Notes: generated from the sequence alone by a model not told the origin. 64,000 nt of DNA from Pseudomonas abietaniphila (GCF_039697315.1 NZ_CP155619.1:1736001-1800000), one strand, 5' to 3'; shown: positions 36,217-45,737, counted from the stretch's first letter. Program-made: numbers and translations.

Positions 36217-37833
36217 ATGAGTCGACATTTTCAACACGATGTACTGGTGATAGGCAGCGGCGCTGCCGGATTGAGCCTGGCGCTGACATTGCCGGGGCAT
36301 TTGCGCATCGCGGTCCTGAGCAAGGGTGACCTTGCCAATGGCTCGACCTTTTGGGCGCAGGGCGGTGTCGCCGCCGTTCTGGACAATGACGATACCGTCC
36401 AGTCACATGTTGAAGACACCCTGAACGCTGGCGGCGGACTGTGCAACGAAGATGCCGTGCGCTTCACGGTCGAGCACAGCCGCGAAGCCATTCAATGGCT
36501 GATCGACATGGGCGTGCCCTTTACCCGCGACGATGATTCGACCGTCGAAGACGGCGGATTCGAATTCCACCTGACCCGTGAAGGCGGCCACAGCCATCGG
36601 CGGATCATTCACGCGGCCGACGCCACGGGCGCGGCGATTTTTCGTACCTTGCTGGCGCAAGCCAAGGCGCGTCCGAACATCGAACTGCTCGAACAGCGTG
36701 TCGCGGTCGATCTGATCACCGAACGCCGGCTGGGCCTTGAGGGGCAGCGATGCCTGGGCGCTTACGTGCTGGATCGCTCGACCGGCGAAGTGGACACCCA
36801 CAGCGCACGCTTCACGATTCTGGCGTCTGGCGGCGCGGCCAAGGTCTACCTCTATACCAGCAACCCTGATGGTGCCTGCGGTGATGGCATCGCAATGGCC
36901 TGGCGCTCGGGTTGCCGAGTGGGCAATCTGGAGTTCAACCAGTTCCACCCGACCTGCCTCTATCACCCGCAGGCCAAGAGTTTTCTGGTCACCGAGGCCC
37001 TGCGCGGCGAAGGGGCCTATCTAAAGCTGCCAAACGGCGAGCGGTTCATGGAGCGCTTCGACGCGCGTGCCGAGTTGGCGCCCCGGGACATCGTCGCCCG
37101 GGCCATCGACCATGAAATGAAGCGGCTGGGCATCGACTGCGTCTATCTGGACATCAGCCATAAACCCGCGGACTTCGTCAAAACGCACTTTCCAACGGTC
37201 TATGAACGCTGCCTGACATTCGGCATCGACATTACACGCCAAGCCATTCCGGTGGTTCCCGCCGCGCATTACACCTGCGGCGGCGTGGTCGTCGATCAAC
37301 ACGGCCGTACCGACGTGCCGGGGCTGTATGCCATAGGCGAGACCAGCTTCACCGGCCTGCACGGCGCCAACCGCATGGCCAGCAACTCGCTGCTGGAATG
37401 CTTTGTCTACGCCCGCTCCGCCGCGAATGACATCATTACGCAGCTGCCGGACATCACTCAGCCTCAGGATTTGCCGTCCTGGGATGCCAGTCAGGTCACT
37501 GACTCGGACGAAGACGTGATCATTGCGCACAACTGGGACGAGCTGCGGCGGTTCATGTGGGACTACGTCGGCATCGTACGCACCAACAAGCGCCTGCAAC
37601 GCGCCCAACACCGCGTACGCCTGTTGCTGGACGAGATCGACGAGTTTTACAGCAACTACAAAGTGAGCCGTGACCTGATCGAGTTGCGCAATCTGGCTCA
37701 GGTGGCAGAGTTGATGATCGCGTCCGCGATGGCGCGCAAAGAGAGCCGTGGGCTGCATTACACGCTGGACTACCCGGACATGCTGCCTGAGGCGGTGGAT
37801 ACTATTCTGGCGCCGCCCACCTATTGCGGCTGA
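36217..37833 (+). CDS. nadB: L-aspartate oxidase
   Basis: NadB oxidises L-aspartate to iminoaspartate, the first step of NAD synthesis. The 538-residue flavoprotein has the FAD motif [13 protein letters not shown] at the N-terminus, the capping-domain sequence [25 protein letters not shown], the active-site segment [10 protein letters not shown], and [21 protein letters not shown]. The C-terminal helical domain is complete. It is transcribed away from algU, as in other pseudomonads. Its last 32 bp overlap the 3' end of the convergent ygfX gene. Confidence 0.97.
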   Translation: MSRHFQHDVLVIGSGAAGLSLALTLPGHLRIAVLSKGDLANGSTFWAQGGVAAVLDNDDTVQSHVEDTLNAGGGLCNEDAVRFTVEHSREAIQWLIDMGVPFTRDDDSTVEDGGFEFHLTREGGHSHRRIIHAADATGAAIFRTLLAQAKARPNIELLEQRVAVDLITERRLGLEGQRCLGAYVLDRSTGEVDTHSARFTILASGGAAKVYLYTSNPDGACGDGIAMAWRSGCRVGNLEFNQFHPTCLYHPQAKSFLVTEALRGEGAYLKLPNGERFMERFDARAELAPRDIVARAIDHEMKRLGIDCVYLDISHKPADFVKTHFPTVYERCLTFGIDITRQAIPVVPAAHYTCGGVVVDQHGRTDVPGLYAIGETSFTGLHGANRMASNSLLECFVYARSAANDIITQLPDITQPQDLPSWDASQVTDSDEDVIIAHNWDELRRFMWDYVGIVRTNKRLQRAQHRVRLLLDEIDEFYSNYKVSRDLIELRNLAQVAELMIASAMARKESRGLHYTLDYPDMLPEAVDTILAPPTYCG

Positions 37834-38269
37834 ACTTCAAGCGCAGACGCAGGTGCCGGTGCAGATCCGGCGCCATAGCGTCCGCCGGAATGCAGATGCT
37901 TCTGACCCACCGGCGTGCCAGCCAATGCCCGGTCATCAGGCGAAACCGGAGCACCACGATAGGCGGCAGCGCCATGCTGTCCGGGCGCAATTGCACCGGT
38001 TGCCATCCAGCTCGCTCACTCCAGACCTGCCAGCCCGAGCTGTCTCGACGCAAGCCGGTATAGGCGCGCTCATCACTCAGCAAAATCGATCGATGCAGAC
38101 AATGCAGGCCATGCAGCACGCACAGCAGCACGCCGACCGTCTTGGCCCACAAAGGAATATCAAGCAGGAAAACCGCGATCAGCGCCAACAGCTGGGCGCC
38201 GAGGTATGCCGTCAACAGGGCCCGAGAGCGCTGCCAACGGCATTCGAAACGATCATTTCGGCTGGACAC
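37802..38269 (-). CDS. ygfX: YgfX (CptA)-like membrane protein
   Basis: This 155-residue protein has two adjacent membrane helices at about residues 18-60 ([39 protein letters not shown]) and a basic cytoplasmic C-terminal domain. It matches YgfX, which in E. coli was proposed as a toxin (CptA) paired with YgfY/SdhE and acting on cytoskeletal proteins; that view is disputed. The gene overlaps sdhE by 17 bp, typical for the pair, and its 3' end runs 32 bp into the end of nadB on the other strand. Confidence 0.85.
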   Translation of the reverse strand: MSSRNDRFECRWQRSRALLTAYLGAQLLALIAVFLLDIPLWAKTVGVLLCVLHGLHCLHRSILLSDERAYTGLRRDSSGWQVWSERAGWQPVQLRPDSMALPPIVVLRFRLMTGHWLARRWVRSICIPADAMAPDLHRHLRLRLKFSRNRWAAPE

Positions 38270-38507
38270 GGTCCAGGATCATTCTAACCATGCGCTGCAG
38301 TTCGGGGTCTTCGGACTCACCGCGCTGCATGAACCAGCCAAACATGTCCTGATCTTCGCAGGTCAGCAGACGCACATAGAGTGCGCGGTCCACGTCGTTG
38401 AGCGAGGGATAGACCTCTCTGACAAACGGCACCAGCAACACATCCAGCTCGAGCATGCCGCGGCGGCTATGCCAAAAGAGGCGATTGAGTTCAACATCTT
38501 CGACCAT
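38253..38507 (-). CDS. sdhE: FAD assembly factor SdhE (succinate dehydrogenase assembly factor 2)
   Basis: SdhE promotes covalent attachment of FAD to SdhA and FrdA. The 84-residue protein has the diagnostic [14 protein letters not shown] at residues about 8-21 (RGxxE motif) and [14 protein letters not shown] further on. I chose ATG 38507 ([11 protein letters not shown]) because the 31 residues before it in the open frame are not family-like. It is translated ahead of ygfX with a 17-bp overlap. Confidence 0.95.
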   Translation of the reverse strand: MVEDVELNRLFWHSRRGMLELDVLLVPFVREVYPSLNDVDRALYVRLLTCEDQDMFGWFMQRGESEDPELQRMVRMILDRVQPK

Positions 38508-38673
38508 GGGGGCGCTCCTCAAATTTGCCGGCGAGTATACAGGGCCGTGCTGTTGGGGCGTACCCGCAGTTAGTCGCAGGTTTTTGCAAGGGTGTTTCAC
38601 CCGACTTGCATATACCCATTAGCGAGACACAGCACTATGATGGTGCCCCAGACTTCTACCCACGCGATGACTC

Positions 38674-39615
38674 ATGGCCGATTCAGCTTTTTTCTGCCCA
38701 CTCTCCCACGAAGGTGTACTGGCCGTTCGCGGCGTAGACGCCAGCAAATTCCTTCAAGGCCAACTGACCTGCAACCTGGATTACCTGAGCGACGCCAAAG
38801 CCACGCTCGGTGCCCGCTGCACCCAGAAAGGCCGCATGCAGTCCAGCTTCCGCATCCTGCTGGAAGGCGACGGCGTGCTGCTGGCGATGGCCAGTGAACT
38901 GATCGACGCCCAGTTGCTGGACCTGAAAAAATACGCGGTGTTCTCCAAATCCAGGCTGACCGACGAAAGCGCGTCATGGGTGCGTTTTGGCCTGAACGAC
39001 GGTGACGGTGCGCTGGTCAGCCTCGGTCTCGACCTGCCACACGAGACCGATTCGGTCGTACGTGCCAACGATCTGATCGCGATTCGCGTTTCCCCGGCTC
39101 GCGCAGAAGTGTGGGTTCGCGCCGATCAGGCGGAAGAAATCCGCACCCGCCTGGCGGCACAATTGCCGGAAGGCACGCTGAACGACTGGTTGCTGGGCCA
39201 GATTCGTGCCGGCATTGGTCAGGTCTTCGGCCCGACCCGCGAAGAGTTCATCCCGCAGATGATCAACCTGCAAGCCGTCGGCGGCGTCAGCTTCAAGAAA
39301 GGCTGTTACACCGGGCAGGAAATCGTCGCGCGGATGCAATACCTGGGCAAACTCAAACGTCGCCTGTATCGCCTGACACTGGACGGCAGCAATGTGCCCG
39401 AGCCGGGAGTCGAACTGTTTTCGCCGGTCCACGCCAGTTCGGCGGGCAACGTGGTGATCGCTGCGCGTGCTGGCGGCCATGTCGAGGTGTTAGCGGTTCT
39501 GCAGGCCGACGCCGTTGAAGACGGCAATATTCGTCTTGGCGCTCCGGAGGGTCAGGCCTTGCAGTTGACCGAACTGCCTTACACGCTGGATGCCAAGCTT
39601 GAAACACAGCGTTAA
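38674..39615 (+). CDS. ygfZ: tRNA-modifying/Fe-S maturation protein YgfZ
   Basis: YgfZ is a folate-binding protein of the CAF17 family needed for some Fe-S enzymes, including the MiaB tRNA thiomethylase. The 313-residue protein has the hallmark K-G-C-Y-T-G-Q-E-I (KKGCYTGQEIVARMQYLG) at about residues 208-226, containing the reactive Cys. The aminomethyltransferase-like N-terminal half has VRGVDASKFLQGQLTCNL. It is divergent from sdhE-ygfX, a common arrangement; both affect Fe-S/flavin enzymes. Confidence 0.95.
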   Translation: MADSAFFCPLSHEGVLAVRGVDASKFLQGQLTCNLDYLSDAKATLGARCTQKGRMQSSFRILLEGDGVLLAMASELIDAQLLDLKKYAVFSKSRLTDESASWVRFGLNDGDGALVSLGLDLPHETDSVVRANDLIAIRVSPARAEVWVRADQAEEIRTRLAAQLPEGTLNDWLLGQIRAGIGQVFGPTREEFIPQMINLQAVGGVSFKKGCYTGQEIVARMQYLGKLKRRLYRLTLDGSNVPEPGVELFSPVHASSAGNVVIAARAGGHVEVLAVLQADAVEDGNIRLGAPEGQALQLTELPYTLDAKLETQR

Positions 39616-39717
39616 ACCTCGCTTGAATAACCAAGCCGCACGTCAGCGCCGTCGTCTGCGCTCCTGCCACGATGTGGCCGGGGCCGTTGGCCGAAATGCA
39701 CTCTCCAGGGATCCGAT

Positions 39718-40539
39718 ATGAGCAGTATGGCTGACGAGGTGCAGAGGGACCTGATCAAGGCGATCGACAGAGATGCCTTGTTCCTGCCAACGCTTCCTGA
39801 AGTGGCAATGAAGATTCGCCTGGCCGCGGAAGATTCGGAAATCACCATCGCGGCCCTCAGCAAAGTCATTGGCAGTGATACCGCCCTCTCCGCCCGCCTG
39901 ATCAAGGTGGTGAACAGCCCGTTGCTGCGGCCTAACTTTGAAGTCAGCGATGTACTCACCGCAGTTCGCCGCCTCGGTGTGAATTACAGCTGCAACCTGG
40001 CCATCGGCCTGGTGGTCGAGCAGATGTTTCACGCCAAGTCCGGAGTCGTCGAGTCCAAGATGCGTGACATCTGGAAACTGAGCTTGCAGGTTGCCGGTGT
40101 CAGCAGCGTGCTCAGCCTGAGGCGCGCTCATCTGAAGGCCGACAAAGCCACGCTGGCCGGGCTGATCCATCTGATCGGCGTGCTGCCGATCCTGACCTAC
40201 GCCGAAGACAACTTTGAATTGCTCGCCGACCCTGTGAGCCTTAACCATGTGATCGAACGCATTCATCCGATCATCGGCGAACGGCTGCTGCGCTCGTGGG
40301 ACTTTCCGGAAGCACTGGCGATCGTGCCGAGGCAGTTCCAGAACTTCACGCGGGTTTCCACCCAGGCCGATTACGTCGACCTGGTACAGGTCGCGACCGT
40401 GCACGTTCATGAGTCCACCGGACGGCCTTACCCGAATCTGGACGTGCTGGGGATGCCTGCCGTCAATCAGTTGGGGCTGAACATGGCCGACGGCGCGTTG
40501 ATCAACGAAATGAATGAAGCGATGACGTTGCTGTATTGA
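39718..40539 (+). CDS. HDOD domain protein
   Basis: This 273-residue cytoplasmic protein consists of a single HDOD domain, with LPTLPEVAMKIRLAAEDSE, IAALSKVIGSDTALSARLIKVVNS and LGVNYSCNLAIGLVVEQMF. HDOD proteins resemble HD phosphohydrolases but lack the HD metal residues and act as signalling scaffolds. No GGDEF, EAL or receiver domain is attached. It stands alone 102 bp after ygfZ and is followed by the large repeat array. Its partner is unknown. Confidence 0.9.
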   Translation: MSSMADEVQRDLIKAIDRDALFLPTLPEVAMKIRLAAEDSEITIAALSKVIGSDTALSARLIKVVNSPLLRPNFEVSDVLTAVRRLGVNYSCNLAIGLVVEQMFHAKSGVVESKMRDIWKLSLQVAGVSSVLSLRRAHLKADKATLAGLIHLIGVLPILTYAEDNFELLADPVSLNHVIERIHPIIGERLLRSWDFPEALAIVPRQFQNFTRVSTQADYVDLVQVATVHVHESTGRPYPNLDVLGMPAVNQLGLNMADGALINEMNEAMTLLY

Positions 40540-40614
40540 CTCGACCCTGCCGCGATCGCCCCGACGCAACTGTCGTGCGCTGACTTGTTCCGGATGGGAG
40601 GTGTCATTCACATT

Positions 40615-41640
40615 TTATGTCTCTGAATGACTGCATTCGCAAGCTCGCTCCCACAGTGGTTTTGTCAGCCCAGGAATTGTCGCTGACCTGCCGCATTCGC
40701 CACTGTCGTAACCTCCAGCAGCTCCCACAGGGTGCGCGGCGGCATGAGGTTCTGGTTTATGCAGTCTTTTTAGAAGACTCCTAGCTGTTTGATGCGTTGC
40801 CACGAAGCATGGGGTCGCGGTTTACGCGATCTGCTAGGAAACTTTCAGCTATTTGATGTGTGCCACGAAGCATGAGTACGACCCAATACCCGTGGGAGAC
40901 GTCCGAGGTTACGAGGGCAGCGAAAGGCGGTGTGTCATTCACCGATGATGTCGCTGCCACACCGTATTCGCGAGCAAGCTCGCTCCCACAGGTAGTGTGT
41001 CAGCCTGGACATTGTCGCTGACCTGCCGCATTCGCCACTGTCGTAACCTCCAGCAGCTCCCACAGGGTGCGCGGCAGGCATGAGGTTCTGGTTTATGCAG
41101 TCTTTTTAGAAGACTCCTAGCTGTTTGATGCGTTGCCACGAAGCATGGGGTCGTGGTTTACGCGATCTGCTAGGAAACTTTCAGCTATTTGATGTGTGCC
41201 ACGAAGCATGAGTACGACCCAATACCCGTGGGAGACGTCCGAGGTTACGAGGGCAGCGAATGCGGTGGGTCAGTCACCAGAGATGTTGCTGACTCACTGC
41301 TTTCGCGAGCAAGCTCGCTCCCACAGGTGGTGTGTCAGGCTGGACATTGTCGTTGACCTGACGCATTCGCCACTGTCGTAACCTCCAGCAGCTCCCACAG
41401 GGTGCACGGGGTCCCGGTTTATGCGGCCTTGGGAAACTCCCAGCTATCCGACGCGTGCCACCCAAGCATGGGTAAAACGCGATCCCTGTGGGAGACGTCC
41501 GAGGTTACGAGGGCAGCGAAAGGCGGTGTGTCATTCACCGATGATGTCGCTGCCACACCGTATTCGCGAGCAAGCTCGCTTCCACAGGTGGTGTGTCCGC
41601 CTGGACATTGTCGCTGACCTGCCGCCTTCGCAAGCAGCCC
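40615..41640. repeat. Array of about 335-bp tandem units carrying REP palindromes
   Basis: This 1.1-kb non-coding region lies between the HDOD gene and tctE. The anchor word TCGCTGACCTGCCGCATTCG starts at 40681, recurs at 41015, at 41350 (one base changed) and, truncated, at 41611, giving units of 334, 335 and 261 bp. Each unit holds a family A REP word (GCGAGCAAGCTCGCTCCCAC) and the inverted pair GTAACCTCCAGCAGCTCCCA / GTGGGAGACGTCCGAGGTTA. The first two units also contain an internal direct duplication of about 57 bp built on GTTTGATGCG..CCACGAAGCATG; unit 3 lacks one copy, which explains its shorter length. Confidence 0.93.
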
Positions 41641-41668
41641 CGGAGATGCCGTTGATCTGCTGAGCGCC

Positions 41669-43078
41669 CTAAGATGGAAGAGCCGCCGGGAATGTCACTC
41701 GAACCTTCAACCCGCGCTCGGCACCATCATGCAGGGTGATCTTCGCCAGATGCGCGCGGCAGATTTCGCCGACGATTGCCAGGCCCAAACCTGAACCGGC
41801 GCTCTGTTGATTGCGCCGATAAAAACGTTCAAACACCCGATCACGCTCGTGCAGTGGGATACCCGGCCCGTCATCCTCGACTTCGAGCACGCAGGGCGAG
41901 TGCACCCGTAGCACCACATTGCCACCGGGTGGCGTGTGTGCGAGGGCGTTGTCCACCAGGTTGCTCAGCAGCTCGTTGAGCAAGGTCGGCTCGCCGCGCA
42001 TCCAGACAGACTCATCGGCTTCCAGGGCCAGAGCCACGCCTCGTGCATGGGCCAGCGGCGCCATGGCCATGCCCAACTCCCGCGCCAGCTGGCTGAGGTC
42101 CAGCAACTGCGCCCCGCCTTCTGCAATCGCACGGGCGCCGTTTTCGATACGCGCCAGCGACAGCAACTGATTGGCCAGGTGTGTCAGCTTGTCCGTCCCC
42201 ATGGCCGCGCTTTCCAGCGTACTGCGCCACGCCGCCGGCTCCTGATCACGCAACCCCAACTCAACCCTCGCCTTTAGCGCCGCCAACGGCGTGCGCAGTT
42301 CGTGTGCGGCATCGGCGATGAACTGCGCCTGACGTTCGAACTGCATGCGCAGACGCTCGGTGAAGTGGTTGAGCGAGATGACCAGCGGCCGCAGTTCATG
42401 CTGCACCTCGACCATGGGCAACGAACGCAAATCGTCGGGCTCGCGCTCTTCCACGGCTGTGCGCAAGCGATCCAGCGGGCGCAGTGCGGCGCTGACGGTA
42501 AACCACACCAGCAGCAGCGCACCGCTGCCGAGCATACCCAGCCGCAACAGCGTATCGGCCATCAAGCCGCGCGCCATGTTTACCCGCTGCTCCTCGGTCT
42601 CGGCCACGCGGATTTCGGCGATGCCGTTCATGTTCGGCTCGCTCACCGGTTTGAGCAGGCTGACCACGCGCACATCCTGGCCCTGATAGCGCGCGCTGTA
42701 GAATTTCGCCAGCGCCGGGTAATCGTCGGTGCGCGGCGTGCCAGGAGGCGGCCCGGGGAGATTTTCGTAACCCGAAATCAGCTTCTGGTTGATGTCATTG
42801 ACCTGATAATAGATCCGACCGGCGCTGTCATAGGCAAACGTGTCGAGGGCGACGTAGGGCACGTCGGCGCTGAGGGTGCCATCACGCTCGGACAACCCGG
42901 CCGCGATGGTCCTCGCCGAGGCCAGCAGCGTACGGTCATAGGCGGTGTCCGCGGCCTCGCGGCCGTTCCAGTAGGCGCTCATGCCGCTGGCGATCATCAA
43001 CACCACCAGCAGCAATCCCAGGTTCCACAGCAGGCGCCAGCGCAGGCTGTTCTCCGCAGAGGGAAACGGATTAAGCAT
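41669..43078 (-). CDS. tctE: Sensor histidine kinase of the TctE type
   Basis: This 469-residue membrane kinase is paired with the response regulator whose gene overlaps it by 8 bp. It has membrane helices at about 14-34 and 180-200 flanking a TctE-like periplasmic sensor domain (DTAYDRTLLASARTIAAGL), then HAMP, the H-box ADAAHELRTPLAALKARVEL, an N-box (LVDNALAHTPPGG) and G-boxes (EDDGPGIP, GSGLGLAIV). The neighbouring transporter implies that it senses citrate or related tricarboxylates in the periplasm. Confidence 0.92.
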   Translation of the reverse strand: MLNPFPSAENSLRWRLLWNLGLLLVVLMIASGMSAYWNGREAADTAYDRTLLASARTIAAGLSERDGTLSADVPYVALDTFAYDSAGRIYYQVNDINQKLISGYENLPGPPPGTPRTDDYPALAKFYSARYQGQDVRVVSLLKPVSEPNMNGIAEIRVAETEEQRVNMARGLMADTLLRLGMLGSGALLLVWFTVSAALRPLDRLRTAVEEREPDDLRSLPMVEVQHELRPLVISLNHFTERLRMQFERQAQFIADAAHELRTPLAALKARVELGLRDQEPAAWRSTLESAAMGTDKLTHLANQLLSLARIENGARAIAEGGAQLLDLSQLARELGMAMAPLAHARGVALALEADESVWMRGEPTLLNELLSNLVDNALAHTPPGGNVVLRVHSPCVLEVEDDGPGIPLHERDRVFERFYRRNQQSAGSGLGLAIVGEICRAHLAKITLHDGAERGLKVRVTFPAALPS

Positions 43079-43742
43079 CCCGGCTTTCCAGCAAATAACC
43101 CAGACCCCGGAAGGTCACGATCCCGACCGGATGACCATCGAGTTTCTTGCGCAAACGGTGGACGTAGATTTCGATGGAGTCAGCGCTGGCCTCTTCGTCC
43201 AGCCCGAACACCTGCGCCGCCAGTTGCTCCTTGCTCATCACCCGACCGGGACGGGCGATCAGCGATTCCAGCACCGACTGCTCGCGAGAGGTCAGCGTCA
43301 GCGCCTCATCGCCCAGCGTGAAACGCCGGGTGTCGAGGTCATACACCAGCACGCCACAACGCTGCTGGCGTTCGCCGCCCAACACGCTGCGTCGTAACAG
43401 CGCCTTGACCCGCGCTTCCAGCTCGGACAACTCGAAGGGTTTGGCCAGGTAATCATCGGCCCCCAGATTCAGGCCGTGCACCCGGTCCTTGACGTCGCTG
43501 CGGGCGGTCAGCATCAACACCGGGATGTTCTTGCCCCGCGCGCGCAGGCGCGCCAACACTTCGAAACCATCCATGCGCGGCAGGCCGACATCGAGGATCG
43601 CCACGGCATATTCTTCGCTGCTCAGCGCGAGATCAGCCGCCACGCCGTCATGCAGAACGTCCACGGTCAGCCCGCTGCCCTTGAGTGCCAGCGCGACGCT
43701 TTCAGCCAGTTGCAGATGGTCTTCGACGAGCAGGACACGCAT
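43071..43742 (-). CDS. tctD: OmpR-family response regulator TctD
   Basis: This 223-residue protein has a receiver domain with the phospho-acceptor Asp in VAILDVGLPRMDG and the switch Lys in YLAKPFELSEL, followed by a winged-helix DNA-binding domain (LTSREQSVLESLIARPGRV, SADSIEIYVHRLRKKL). ATG 43742 (MRVLLVEDH) is clearly the start. It is divergent from tctCBA. Three 11-bp direct repeats at 43864-43896 between them are the likely binding site. Confidence 0.94.
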   Translation of the reverse strand: MRVLLVEDHLQLAESVALALKGSGLTVDVLHDGVAADLALSSEEYAVAILDVGLPRMDGFEVLARLRARGKNIPVLMLTARSDVKDRVHGLNLGADDYLAKPFELSELEARVKALLRRSVLGGERQQRCGVLVYDLDTRRFTLGDEALTLTSREQSVLESLIARPGRVMSKEQLAAQVFGLDEEASADSIEIYVHRLRKKLDGHPVGIVTFRGLGYLLESRDA

Positions 43743-43863
43743 CGACTTCTCCCGATTCAGGCGTTTGGTGGAGGCGGAGTTTACAGGCGCGCTGCCGTCT
43801 GTGAAGGCTTGAAACACTTCAAACCTTTCCCCCGCGATCCATCCCATGTTTGGCAGGCACTCC

Positions 43864-43896
43864 ATGAAAGGTAGTTGAAAGGTTGATGAAAGCTTC
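43864..43896 (+). promoter_or_regulatory. Three 11-bp direct repeats, probable TctD operator
   Basis: ATGAAAGGTAG (43864-43874), TTGAAAGGTTG (43875-43885) and ATGAAAGCTTC (43886-43896) repeat with exact 11-bp phasing. OmpR-class regulators bind such one-turn direct repeats as tandem dimers. Confidence 0.7.
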
Positions 43897-44021
43897 GCCC
43901 ATTAGGATCCGGTTACGACTTGTTACGGTTGCCCTCATTCCGGGGTCCGTGACACGCAGGTCGTGACGAAAAACGCCTCGATGCGTTTTCAACAATAAAA
44001 ACAATATCGGAGTCACCGGTG

Positions 44022-44174
44022 ATGACCTCACTGCAATCCTCGGCCACAGTGCCGTCTGAATCCCATTCTGTTTTGAGTACACTTCGCGGTTTTGCTGCGC
44101 GGTGCATCGTCACGTCCTCCTTCCTGATCACCCTGGGTCCACGACGCCGTGGGTATCTTTGCCCGATCAAATAA
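44022..44174 (+). CDS. Possible small leader ORF upstream of tctC
   Basis: This 50-codon frame has a proper ribosome-binding site (GGAG at 44009-44012, 9 nt before the ATG) and ends 42 bp before tctC. The peptide (MTSLQSSATVPSES..., ending RRRGYLCPIK) has a weakly hydrophobic middle and matches nothing I recognise. It could be a leader peptide, a remnant of opdH, or chance. Confidence 0.3.
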   Translation: MTSLQSSATVPSESHSVLSTLRGFAARCIVTSSFLITLGPRRRGYLCPIK

Positions 44175-44216
44175 GCCGAACGCACCCAAAAACAACAACT
44201 CCGTTGGAGACTGACC

Positions 44217-45197
44217 ATGAACCTATCGTTGCGCCGAATCAGCGTCGCCGCCAGCTGCATGCTGGTAGCCACTCAACTGTGGGCAGCCGAGCCCAATCGT
44301 CCTGAATGCATCGCACCGGCATCGCCGGGCGGTGGTTTCGACCTGACTTGCAAGCTGGCGCAAAGCGCCTTGGTCAACGAGAAGATTCTGACCAAACCGA
44401 TGCGCGTGACCTACATGCCCGGCGGCGTGGGTGCGGTGGCGTACAACGCCGTGGTCGCACAGCGCCCGGCAGACGCTGGCACGCTGGTCGCTTGGTCCAG
44501 CGGTTCGTTGCTGAACCTTGCCCAAGGCAAGTTCGGTCGCTTCGACGAAAACGCGGTGCGTTGGCTGGCGGCGGTCGGCACCAGTTATGGCGCGATTGCA
44601 GTGAAAGCCGACTCGCCCTACAAGAGCCTCGACGATCTGGTCAAAGCCTTGAAAGCCGACCCGAGCAAAGTGGTCATCGGTTCCGGCGGCACCGTCGGCA
44701 GTCAGGACTGGATGCAGACCGCACTGATCGCCAAAGCAGCCGGTATCAACCCGCGCGACCTGCGTTATGTGGCGCTCGAAGGCGGCGGTGAAATCGCCAC
44801 CGCCCTGCTCGGCGGGCACATTCAGGTCGGCTCCACCGACATCTCCGACTCCATGCCGCACATCCTCAGCGGCGACATGCGCCTGTTGGCCGTGTTCTCC
44901 GAGCAGCGTCTGGACGAGCCGGAAATGAAGAACATCCCGACCGCCAAGGAGCAAGGCTACGACATCGTCTGGCCGGTGGTGCGTGGCTTCTACCTCGGGC
45001 CAAAGGTGACCGACGAGGAATACAACTGGTGGAAAGCGGCGTTCGACAAGCTGCTGGCCTCGGAAGACTTCGCCAAGTTGCGTGACCAGCGCGAGTTGTT
45101 CCCGTTCGCCATGACCGGTGACGAGCTGGACAAGTACGTGAAGACCCGCGTGGGTGAATACAAAGTGCTGGCCAAGGAATTCGGCCTGATTCAGTGA
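44217..45197 (+). CDS. tctC: Tricarboxylate transporter substrate-binding protein
   Basis: TctC is the periplasmic receptor of the tripartite tricarboxylate transporter. The 326-residue precursor has a signal peptide ending WAA-EPNRP. The Bug-family signature CIAPASPGGGFDLTCKL near the mature N-terminus carries the first loop that coordinates carboxylates. The second loop lies in VVIGSGGTVGSQDW and the GHIQVGSTDISDS segment follows. GGAG at 44206-44209 is the ribosome-binding site. It heads tctC-tctB-tctA-abrB and is probably activated by TctD. Confidence 0.95.
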   Translation: MNLSLRRISVAASCMLVATQLWAAEPNRPECIAPASPGGGFDLTCKLAQSALVNEKILTKPMRVTYMPGGVGAVAYNAVVAQRPADAGTLVAWSSGSLLNLAQGKFGRFDENAVRWLAAVGTSYGAIAVKADSPYKSLDDLVKALKADPSKVVIGSGGTVGSQDWMQTALIAKAAGINPRDLRYVALEGGGEIATALLGGHIQVGSTDISDSMPHILSGDMRLLAVFSEQRLDEPEMKNIPTAKEQGYDIVWPVVRGFYLGPKVTDEEYNWWKAAFDKLLASEDFAKLRDQRELFPFAMTGDELDKYVKTRVGEYKVLAKEFGLIQ

Positions 45198-45277
45198 TTG
45201 GACCGCATTGTTCGGTTCTCGATTGACTGACTTGAGGGTGGCGCCGCCTGCGCGGTGGCGCCATCCGGGAGCTTCCC

Positions 45278-45736
45278 ATGGTCTTGCAACGCATTTTCGC
45301 TCTCGTGCTGCTATTGGCCTGTATCGGCCTGGCGCTGATGGCCTGGCCTTATCAGGCACCTTTTTCCTACGAACCCGTGGGCCCGCGGGCGTTTCCGCTG
45401 CTAATGCTGGCGCTGATGGGCATTTCGCTGTTGTACATGGTGTTTCGTCCAACGCCGATCAAGCACTCCGAAGACGAGCCACCGCTGGATCGTCCGACGC
45501 TGATCAAGATCGCCGTGTGCACCGGTCTGCTGCTGATCTTCGCGGGGCTGTTCGAGCCGCTCGGTTTCGTGCTGAGCAGCATTCTGGTCGGCATTCCCAT
45601 GGCACGCCTGTACGGCGGCCGCTGGCTGCCCAGCATCGTCATCATCGTGCTGATGAGCATTGGTCTGTACGTGCTCTTCGACAAAGTGATGGATGTGCCC
45701 CTGCCCCTCGGCCTGCTCGACGTTCTGGAGAATTGA
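45278..45736 (+). CDS. tctB: Tricarboxylate transporter small membrane subunit
   Basis: TctB has 152 residues and four hydrophobic helices (about 7-25, 37-57, 79-100 and 105-140), matching the small membrane component. The conserved N-terminal segment SYEPVGPRAFPLLMLALMG, where a Gly-Pro-Arg-x-Phe-Pro loop joins helices 1 and 2, is diagnostic. It ends one base before the tctA ATG at 45738 and is surely co-translated with it. Confidence 0.93.
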   Translation: MVLQRIFALVLLLACIGLALMAWPYQAPFSYEPVGPRAFPLLMLALMGISLLYMVFRPTPIKHSEDEPPLDRPTLIKIAVCTGLLLIFAGLFEPLGFVLSSILVGIPMARLYGGRWLPSIVIIVLMSIGLYVLFDKVMDVPLPLGLLDVLEN

Positions 45737-45737
45737 T

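Larger units (their letters stand above)
43743..44216. promoter_or_regulatory. tctD-tctC intergenic region; no opdH porin gene
   Basis: This 474-bp divergent control region contains the three direct repeats at 43864-43896 and a possible 50-codon frame at 44022-44174. The porin gene opdH, which precedes tctC in P. aeruginosa, is not here. Confidence 0.6.

Noticed and set aside
40615..41465. Three short leftward frames with related products (two begin MATHQTARSLLKRLHKPE) in the repeat array.
   Set aside because: They exist only because the repeat unit is copied. They consist of REP arms, have no ribosome-binding sites and differ after the repeat boundary. I treat them as repeat sequence, not genes.
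40615..41640. Possible CRISPR array.
   Set aside because: The units are about 335 bp, with near-identical content throughout and no short repeat/unique spacer alternation; no cas genes are nearby.
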